From positions 1 to 5,704 of the forward strand of contig JAGYOI010000100.1 in assembly GCA_018399395.1 (NCBI GenBank): DNA of 5,704 bases, written 5' to 3'. The stretch is from Prolixibacteraceae bacterium (GTDB lineage: Bacteria; Bacteroidota; Bacteroidia; Bacteroidales; Prolixibacteraceae). Every line of letters begins with the position of its first letter. Within the stretch, counting starts at the first letter, position 1. The notes beneath the pieces are model-generated. The model was not told the DNA's origin, did no database searches, and worked only from the letters and a program-made list of their open reading frames with translations. The position numbers and the translations under genes were made by a program. This document shows positions 1 through 5,704 of the stretch, one piece after another.

Positions 1-522
1 TATTTTCAGACGAACTCCTTTTATGCAGCCGATAGTGTGGTATTCAATAATATGTTCACACCTGTTTATGAAGATATCAACCAGTTGAAATTCGGAGGAA
101 AATTTCGTTTTAGTGGACAACGTACAACAATTGACCTTGAAGGAAACTACTACATTTATAATGCCGATAGTTTATCGAACCTGCCACACCTGCCCGCTTA
201 TGACGCATCACTTGACATGGCCTTCAGCACTACCGACAAAATTAATGTTACAGCCGGGGCAACGGTTATTGGCAAACAAAAAGGCTACGTGAAAAACATG
301 TCAGGCAACCCGTTATTATCTTTTGCACCCAGCAAATCTATTTCCGAAGAATATGACATAAACACAGCTATTGATATTAGTTTGGGGGCAGAATACAAGT
401 ATTCAAAAAACATGTACTTCTTCTTAAAAGCAAACAACCTTCTGAATCAAAATTACCAGCTTTGGAATGGTTATAATCAACAGGGATTATTGATACTACT
501 GGGTGCACGAATCGCTTTTTAA
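1..522 (+). CDS. C-terminal part of an outer-membrane beta-barrel protein, probably TonB-dependent receptor-like (5' end outside window)
   Basis: The frame is open from the first base and ends at TAA 520-522, giving the last 173 residues of a longer protein; a GTG at 37 lies inside this open frame and is not taken as the start. The sequence has alternating polar/hydrophobic stretches typical of amphipathic transmembrane beta strands (for example KFGGKFRFSG, IDLEGNYYIY, INVTAGATVIG, ISLGAEYKYS, MYFFLKANNLL). It closes with LLILLGARIAF; a terminal Phe is the usual outer-membrane insertion signal of barrels assembled by BAM. The NLLNQNYQLWNGYNQQG segment just before the last strand resembles the final extracellular loop of TonB-dependent receptors ('NL-n-Y--w-gY--qG'). 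The plug domain, TonB box and signal peptide would lie upstream and cannot be checked, so substrate and exact family are open. A porin-like or other beta-barrel family is the alternative. No clear terminator follows the stop. Confidence 0.7.
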   Translation, partial: YFQTNSFYAADSVVFNNMFTPVYEDINQLKFGGKFRFSGQRTTIDLEGNYYIYNADSLSNLPHLPAYDASLDMAFSTTDKINVTAGATVIGKQKGYVKNMSGNPLLSFAPSKSISEEYDINTAIDISLGAEYKYSKNMYFFLKANNLLNQNYQLWNGYNQQGLLILLGARIAF

Positions 523-2809
<2,287 letters not shown>

Positions 2810-2814
2810 AACAA

Positions 2815-2891
2815 AGTCATTTGTCAGCAGTCATTATTCAAAAAAACAATGACTCTAATGACTGCTGACCAATTACCAATTACCAATGACT
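2815..2891. repeat. Inverted cluster of heptamer repeats forming a 14-bp-stem hairpin, between convergent genes
   Basis: The segment is built almost wholly of 7-bp units. On the right, AATGACT (2848-2854), a 2-bp spacer, then five units in unbroken phase: AATGACT, GCTGACC, AATTACC, AATTACC, AATGACT (2857-2891). On the left the same units occur inverted: AGTCATT, TGTCAGC, AGTCATT (2815-2835), which read AATGACT-GCTGACA-AATGACT on the minus strand. The two halves give a perfect 14-bp inverted repeat (2823-2836 with 2856-2869) around a 19-nt, A-rich loop. No T tract follows on the plus strand; on the minus strand the exit side carries only a broken T run (TTTGTTTT). It may stop convergent transcripts or protect 3' ends, but its composition points to an intergenic short-repeat family rather than a classical terminator. 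Confidence 0.75.
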
Positions 2892-2916
2892 TAATGCTGG
2901 GAGCTTAAGCGACCAG

Positions 2917-2942
2917 TCCCGATGAGTGTAGCGATATCGGGA
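2917..2942. repeat. Small inverted repeat (7-bp stem) downstream of the CDGSH gene
   Basis: TCCCGAT (2917-2923) and ATCGGGA (2936-2942) are perfect inverted copies around a 12-nt loop (2924-2935). It ends 8 bp beyond the stop codon of the minus-strand CDGSH gene, where a terminator for that transcript would be expected. However, the sequence beyond the stem on that strand is not T-rich, so intrinsic termination is doubtful. It could be a 3'-end stabilising hairpin or a dispersed repeat. Confidence 0.5.
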
Positions 2943-2950
2943 ACCAATAA

Positions 2951-3187
2951 CTATAACTTCGTATGTGTGCCATCGCAATATGGCTTGTTATTGCTGTGCT
3001 TGCACTGGCACAGGTAGTAAGTTTTTTCTTCGGTTACCTCAAACGGAAGTGGCGTAAATTCAGTGCCTTGATGTGAGCCATCACAAAAAGGCTGGTTTTT
3101 ACTTCGCCCACATGCACACCAGAAATATTTTCCGGGTTCTAAGTTTACTGCTGCGGGTTTTTTGTCTGCAATTTTTGGTTCAGCCAT
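2951..3187 (-). CDS. Small tandem CDGSH iron-sulfur protein (CISD3-like)
   Basis: The 78-residue product has two complete CDGSH-type motifs, C-x-C-x2-S-x3-P-x-C-D-G-[ST]-H. The first is CACGRSKNQPFCDGSH (ligands Cys24, Cys26, Cys35, His39) and the second CQCKHSNNKPYCDGTH (Cys60, Cys62, Cys71, His75). Each motif in this family binds a redox-active [2Fe-2S] cluster through three Cys and one His, so the protein should carry two clusters in one chain, as mitochondrial CISD3 does, rather than one per subunit of a dimer. There is no signal peptide or membrane segment, so it is presumably cytoplasmic. The first about 20 residues (Lys/Ala/Pro-rich, then AAVNLEPGKYFWC) lead directly into motif one. 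It starts 41 bp after the acyltransferase gene on the same strand and may share its transcript. Electron transfer or Fe-S/redox sensing is the family-level role; the specific partner is unknown. Confidence 0.93.
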   Translation of the reverse strand: MAEPKIADKKPAAVNLEPGKYFWCACGRSKNQPFCDGSHQGTEFTPLPFEVTEEKTYYLCQCKHSNNKPYCDGTHTKL

Positions 3188-3228
3188 AATTTTTATTCTT
3201 TTATTATTAGAAAAGGTAATATAATGTT

Positions 3229-5037
3229 TTATTCCGGTTTATTCAACTCCCGGCTCGAATAGAATCGTTCTAAAATAGAGCCGTCGTTTACTTCTTTCGA
3301 TAACGATTCAATGGTTTTTTGGGGTACATCGTATATGTCGAGAATAATTAATCCATCGAGGCAATTGTTGAAATTGGGGTCAACATTAAAAGCCAGTATT
3401 TTAGCGTTGAGGCTCAGGTATTTTTTCAGTAAAACCGGAATGCCGTTGTTTACCCGGTCAATATCGCCAATAATTTTATCAAACTTGTTCAGGTCGTTGC
3501 CGGCATTCTCCAGCAACAGGTTGATGTCTTCATTTTCGCTGATAAACCGATAACTTTTTAGGGGCTTGATGTATTTGCCCAGTTCGTTGTTAAAATAGTT
3601 CTCGGTAATAAAACGTATGATGCTGTCTTTCGATACCGGCGAGTAATTGTTGCTGATGCTCACCGGCCCGATCAGGTAGCGGTATTCGGGGTTTTTAAGC
3701 AAGAAATACAAAATACCTTTCCAAAGCATAAACAGGGGTAGGGGTTTGCGTTGATATTCGGGCACAACAAACGAACGGCCAAGCTCAATTGACTGGTCGA
3801 GAACAGGTTTCATCGCACTTTTTAAACGAAAGAGGCTGCTGATGTAAAAACCATGTATGCCAAACTGTTGCAGGATATCGTGCCCGGGTCCCATCCGGTA
3901 GGCACCAACAATACATTGTTCATCATCATCCCATATAAACATTTGGTTATAGTAGAGGTCATATTCGTCAATATCGATGGCTCGGTTGGTGCCCTCACCA
4001 ACTTCGCGGAAGGTGATTTCGCGTAAGCGCCCAATTTCGTTCAGTAAGTTGGGGATCAGTTTTGACGGGGCACAATAAACCGTATATTTTTTTATGGAGA
4101 AAAGCTTGTAGTTTCCTTTAATGCTGTCAATCTCAGTAAGGAGCGTTTCTTTTTTTGTTGGCGGGATGATCTCTTCTTGTGATTCTTTTTTGCGTGATGG
4201 CCTGTTCTTGAAGAAATTATGGATTTCGATGTCTTTATAGGCTCCGAGCACATAGGTTTTAGCCCTTAAAAACCGGGCAAGTTGAAAGACATCGGTGAAT
4301 TCGCTAATTTCATTTTTTCGTATCAGCGAGCCAATACGGATGCTTATTTCTTTACGCTTTTTATGAAAAAGTTCCGAAGGTAACTTTGCCATTTTAAGCC
4401 TGGGGTTTATCTTACCTAAAACGTGGAACATGCGTGAGTTTGTGCCGCTGAAATATATTGGGATAACCGGCACATCAGCTTTTTTTATTAATTTAACTAC
4501 CGATGACTGCCATTCTTTGTCCACTACATTATAAAACTGGTCGTAACCCGAAACTTCCCCGGCTGGAAAAATCCCCAATGCCTTGCCCTCATGAAGGTGC
4601 GACAGTGTTTTTTCCACTCCGTCCATGTTTTGATTTTCCTCTTCAAACGGGTTGGCCGTTAAAAAAAACTCATTGAGGGGCTCAATTTTTTTTAAAAATG
4701 AATTTGCTAGAATTCTGAAATCAGGACGAACAGCGCTTATGATTTTTATAAGCAAAATACCATCGAGACCGCCATAAGGGTGATTCGACACAACGATAAA
4801 AGGGCCTTTCTCCGGGATTTTCTTGAGTTGCGATTCGTCAAATTCGTATTTTATATCCAGGGTTTCTATAAGTTTATCGATAAAACCAATGCCTTCTTCT
4901 TTTGATAATTCTGTGTAAAGTTTGTTCACTTTACGGAGGCGCATAAGGTGCATGATAAAACGGGCAAAAGCTTCGCCGCCAAAATAACGCATTCGGGGTT
5001 TTACCTGAAAAAAATCGACCGGGTTGAATGGTTCCAT
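3229..5037 (-). CDS. Two-domain acyltransferase: N-terminal PlsC-like O-acyltransferase plus C-terminal GNAT/OlsB-like N-acyltransferase (candidate OlsF-type aminolipid synthase)
   Basis: The 602-residue protein joins two acyltransferase modules. Residues of about 65-250 resemble lysophospholipid/1-acylglycerol-phosphate acyltransferases: SNHPYGGLDG (84-93, catalytic His86 with Asp92), FPAGE (157-161, the counterpart of the FPEGT block) and VPVIPIYFSG (189-198). The catalytic motif is HX5D rather than the textbook HX4D, as I recall for the hemolysin-like branch. A Lys/Glu-rich linker (about 279-300) leads to a module of the OlsB/hemolysin GNAT-like type: LREITFREVGEG (338-349), DIDEYD (355-360), IVGAYRM (376-382), SIELGRSFVVPEYQR (416-430), LWKGI (438-442), then a tail with PVLLKKYL (534-541) and FNVDPNFNNCLDGL (550-563). 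Bifunctional OlsF enzymes of this order N-acylate an amino acid and O-acylate the product to make ornithine lipids; Bacteroides makes glycine lipids with separate GlsB/GlsA enzymes. By analogy this enzyme may make an ornithine, glycine or related aminolipid at the inner membrane. The substrate is inference. The ATG at 5035-5037 gives a full N-terminus. It precedes the CDGSH gene by 41 bp and diverges from ilvD. Confidence 0.85.
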   Translation of the reverse strand: MEPFNPVDFFQVKPRMRYFGGEAFARFIMHLMRLRKVNKLYTELSKEEGIGFIDKLIETLDIKYEFDESQLKKIPEKGPFIVVSNHPYGGLDGILLIKIISAVRPDFRILANSFLKKIEPLNEFFLTANPFEEENQNMDGVEKTLSHLHEGKALGIFPAGEVSGYDQFYNVVDKEWQSSVVKLIKKADVPVIPIYFSGTNSRMFHVLGKINPRLKMAKLPSELFHKKRKEISIRIGSLIRKNEISEFTDVFQLARFLRAKTYVLGAYKDIEIHNFFKNRPSRKKESQEEIIPPTKKETLLTEIDSIKGNYKLFSIKKYTVYCAPSKLIPNLLNEIGRLREITFREVGEGTNRAIDIDEYDLYYNQMFIWDDDEQCIVGAYRMGPGHDILQQFGIHGFYISSLFRLKSAMKPVLDQSIELGRSFVVPEYQRKPLPLFMLWKGILYFLLKNPEYRYLIGPVSISNNYSPVSKDSIIRFITENYFNNELGKYIKPLKSYRFISENEDINLLLENAGNDLNKFDKIIGDIDRVNNGIPVLLKKYLSLNAKILAFNVDPNFNNCLDGLIILDIYDVPQKTIESLSKEVNDGSILERFYSSRELNKPE

Positions 5038-5236
5038 GTAGTAAGGTTTTATAAACGTTGTTTTTAATGATTGTGGTGCTCAATTTACAGTTTTTTATGC
5101 TAAGTAAAAAGCCTGTTTAAGTTTTAGTTTTTGAACATTTCCGTGTAAAATTCGGCTCGCATCTTATGAAATGAAACTAAAAACCCCTTTATTTATAGAT
5201 TTTATAAGAAAAATAGCATTTTGTCTTTTACCTGAT
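5038..5236. other. Left half of the divergent intergenic region (no gene seen)
   Basis: About 200 bp between the start of the minus-strand acyltransferase and the plus-strand ilv promoter. It is AT-rich with no supported reading frame. The minus-strand promoter of the acyltransferase must lie here or close by, but I found no CAAAnnTA (the TAnnTTTG box read on the minus strand), so I cannot place it. Translation signals before the acyltransferase ATG are weak. Confidence 0.5.
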
Positions 5237-5266
5237 TTTGATTTTTGATTTTTATTTCTACATTTG
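5237..5266 (+). promoter_or_regulatory. Promoter for the ilv leader and ilvD (Bacteroidota-type)
   Basis: TTTG (5237-5240) and TACATTTG (5259-5266) match the -33 TTTG and -7 TAnnTTTG consensus of the Bacteroidota housekeeping sigma factor, with an 18-bp spacer within the accepted range. Transcription would begin around 5270, leaving about 15 nt before the leader-peptide ATG at 5286. This short distance and the position just ahead of the leader and attenuator support the call. Confidence 0.65.
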
Positions 5267-5285
5267 TTCCCAACAAAAGAAAAAT

Positions 5286-5351
5286 ATGACACAAATTATC
5301 AACATAGCCATTCTTTTTCTACTCGTCGTGGAAGTCATTTCGATGAAGTGA
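5286..5351 (+). CDS. Branched-chain amino acid leader peptide (ilv attenuator leader), 21 codons
   Basis: The frame runs from ATG 5286 to TGA 5349-5351. Residues 4-18 read IINIAILFLLVVEVI, so 11 of 21 codons specify Ile (5), Leu (3) or Val (3). Consecutive runs such as Ile-Ile, Leu-Leu-Val-Val and Val-Ile are the pattern of ilv/leu leader peptides, whose role is to report charged tRNA levels by ribosome stalling rather than to give a working protein. The start is preceded by AAAAGAAAAAT, a typical A-rich Bacteroidota translation start. The stop codon overlaps RNA segment 2 of the attenuator, so a ribosome completing the peptide would cover it. The gene for the same pathway, ilvD, starts 146 bp after the leader stop. 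The alternative reading, a small hydrophobic membrane peptide, is less likely given the RNA structure that follows. Confidence 0.85.
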   Translation: MTQIINIAILFLLVVEVISMK

Positions 5352-5419
5352 GGATGGTTTGTTGTATATAAAAAATTGATATCATAAGACCATTCTCAAA
5401 TCGAGGATGGTTTTTTTTT
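5306..5419 (+). promoter_or_regulatory. Ribosome-mediated transcription attenuator with four pairing segments, controlling ilvD
   Basis: Segment 1 (5306-5315, inside the leader's Ile/Leu codons) contains CCATTCT. Segment 2 (5349-5360) contains GAGGATGGTTT, segment 3 (5386-5398) ACCATTCTC, and segment 4 (5403-5414) again GAGGATGGTTT. Segments 2 and 4 are identical over 11 nt, and 1 and 3 share 7 nt, so 1:2 (about 10 bp), 2:3 (about 12 bp) and 3:4 (about 12 bp with the A-U extension) are mutually exclusive pairings. Expected logic from known ilv/leu attenuators: with scarce Ile, Leu or Val the ribosome stalls over segment 1, 2:3 forms and transcription continues into ilvD. With plentiful amino acids the ribosome reaches the stop in segment 2 and terminator 3:4 forms. 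Without translation 1:2 and 3:4 form and transcription ends. Confidence 0.82.
5386..5419 (+). terminator. Intrinsic terminator of the ilv attenuator (3:4 hairpin)
   Basis: ACCATTCTC (5389-5397) pairs with GAGGATGGT (5403-5411) in a 9-bp stem with one G-U pair, closed by the 5-nt loop AAATC. A run of nine T's (5411-5419) starts at the last stem base. A short A-U/G-U extension (5386-5388 with 5412-5414) is possible. It lies 78 bp before the ilvD start, with no gene ending just upstream other than the leader peptide, so it fits regulated rather than end-of-operon termination. Confidence 0.88.
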
Positions 5420-5497
5420 ATCATAATCCGGCACAAGGGCGATATTGATTAAAATAATTATAAAAAACCTTTAAAGAGGAATAAAAATACAAATAAA

Positions 5498-5704
5498 ATG
5501 AGCAAACTAAGAAGTTCAACTACAACACAAGGCCGCCGAATGGCAGGCGCACGTGCTTTATGGCGTGCAAATGGTATGACTAACGACCAGATGAAGAAAC
5601 CCATTATTGCAGTGGTGAATTCTTTTACACAAATGGTTCCCGGGCATGCGCACCTGCACGATGTAGGACAACAACTTAAAAAACGTATCGAAAAATCGGG
5701 TTGT
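5498..5704 (+). CDS. ilvD: Dihydroxy-acid dehydratase IlvD, N-terminal 69 residues (3' end outside window)
   Basis: IlvD is an Fe-S enzyme that dehydrates 2,3-dihydroxy-isovalerate and 2,3-dihydroxy-3-methylvalerate to the 2-oxo acids that become valine and isoleucine; the first also feeds leucine synthesis. The visible N-terminus matches the E. coli-type enzyme closely: [20 protein letters not shown] (4-23), then [20 protein letters not shown] (34-53). The family's usual length is about 560-620 residues, so roughly the first eighth is present; the cluster ligands and active site lie mostly beyond the window. The ATG at 5498 is chosen because homology starts at the next codons. AAGAGGA (5474-5480) lies 17 nt upstream, too far for a normal Shine-Dalgarno, and the nearer sequence is A-rich. 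Expression is expected to depend on the upstream attenuator. Further ilv genes probably follow, but that is inference. Confidence 0.95.
   Translation, partial: MSKLRSSTTTQGRRMAGARALWRANGMTNDQMKKPIIAVVNSFTQMVPGHAHLHDVGQQLKKRIEKSGC

Noticed and set aside
37..39. GTG as the start of a 161-residue protein
   Set aside because: The frame is open to the window edge and the beta-barrel pattern continues upstream, so this is the tail of a longer gene.
2815..2942. Mobile element remnant or CRISPR-like array
   Set aside because: There is no transposase fragment, target-site duplication or regular repeat-spacer pattern; the units are contiguous heptamers.
3311..4034. Open frames overlapping the acyltransferase gene (plus strand 3311-3553, minus strand 3822-4034)
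   Set aside because: They sit inside a gene with clear domain motifs and carry no family signature of their own.
5354..5371. Five-codon frame ATG GTT TGT TGT ATA TAA downstream of the leader peptide
   Set aside because: Too short, no amino acid bias relevant to the pathway, and explained by the repeated segment-2 sequence.
5267..5497. Metabolite-binding riboswitch or T-box ahead of ilvD
   Set aside because: The leader peptide and competing stems explain the region; no T-box sequence or recognised aptamer pattern is visible, and T-boxes are mainly a Gram-positive device.

Overview
The window looks like the chromosome of a member of the Bacteroidota. The evidence is the moderately low GC, A-rich start regions without strong Shine-Dalgarno sequences, promoter-like TAnnTTTG boxes, a short (about 650-residue) GyrB, an outer-membrane beta-barrel C-terminus ending in Phe, and a fused PlsC-GNAT acyltransferase of a type known from this phylum. 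The order cannot be fixed from the sequence; Bacteroidales/Marinilabiliales relatives are a guess.

Layout: (1) 1-522, the 3' end of an outer-membrane beta-barrel gene, probably of the TonB-dependent receptor type. (2) 523-844, an AT-rich gap with weak promoter-like boxes ahead of gyrB. (3) 845-2809, a complete, intact gyrB. (4) 2810-2950, a convergent gap holding an inverted array of 7-bp repeats and a second small hairpin. (5) 2951-5037, a minus-strand pair: a 602-residue two-domain acyltransferase (candidate OlsF-type aminolipid synthase), then 41 bp later a 78-residue protein with two CDGSH iron-sulfur motifs. (6) 5038-5497, a divergent gap whose right half is a compact attenuation control region. 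(7) 5498-5704, the first 69 codons of ilvD (dihydroxy-acid dehydratase).

The most notable element is the region before ilvD. A good Bacteroidota-type promoter (TTTG-N18-TACATTTG) is followed about 20 bp later by a 21-codon reading frame in which 11 residues are Ile, Leu or Val. Four short segments follow that can pair as 1:2, 2:3 or 3:4; the 3:4 hairpin is followed directly by nine T's. This is the architecture of ribosome-mediated transcription attenuation by branched-chain amino acids, placed ahead of a gene of that pathway. The principle is known from proteobacterial ilv and leu operons; this instance is read from sequence only.

The genes are mostly housekeeping (DNA topology, branched-chain amino acid synthesis, membrane lipid synthesis, Fe-S protein). 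No mobile element, CRISPR array, tRNA or rRNA was seen.
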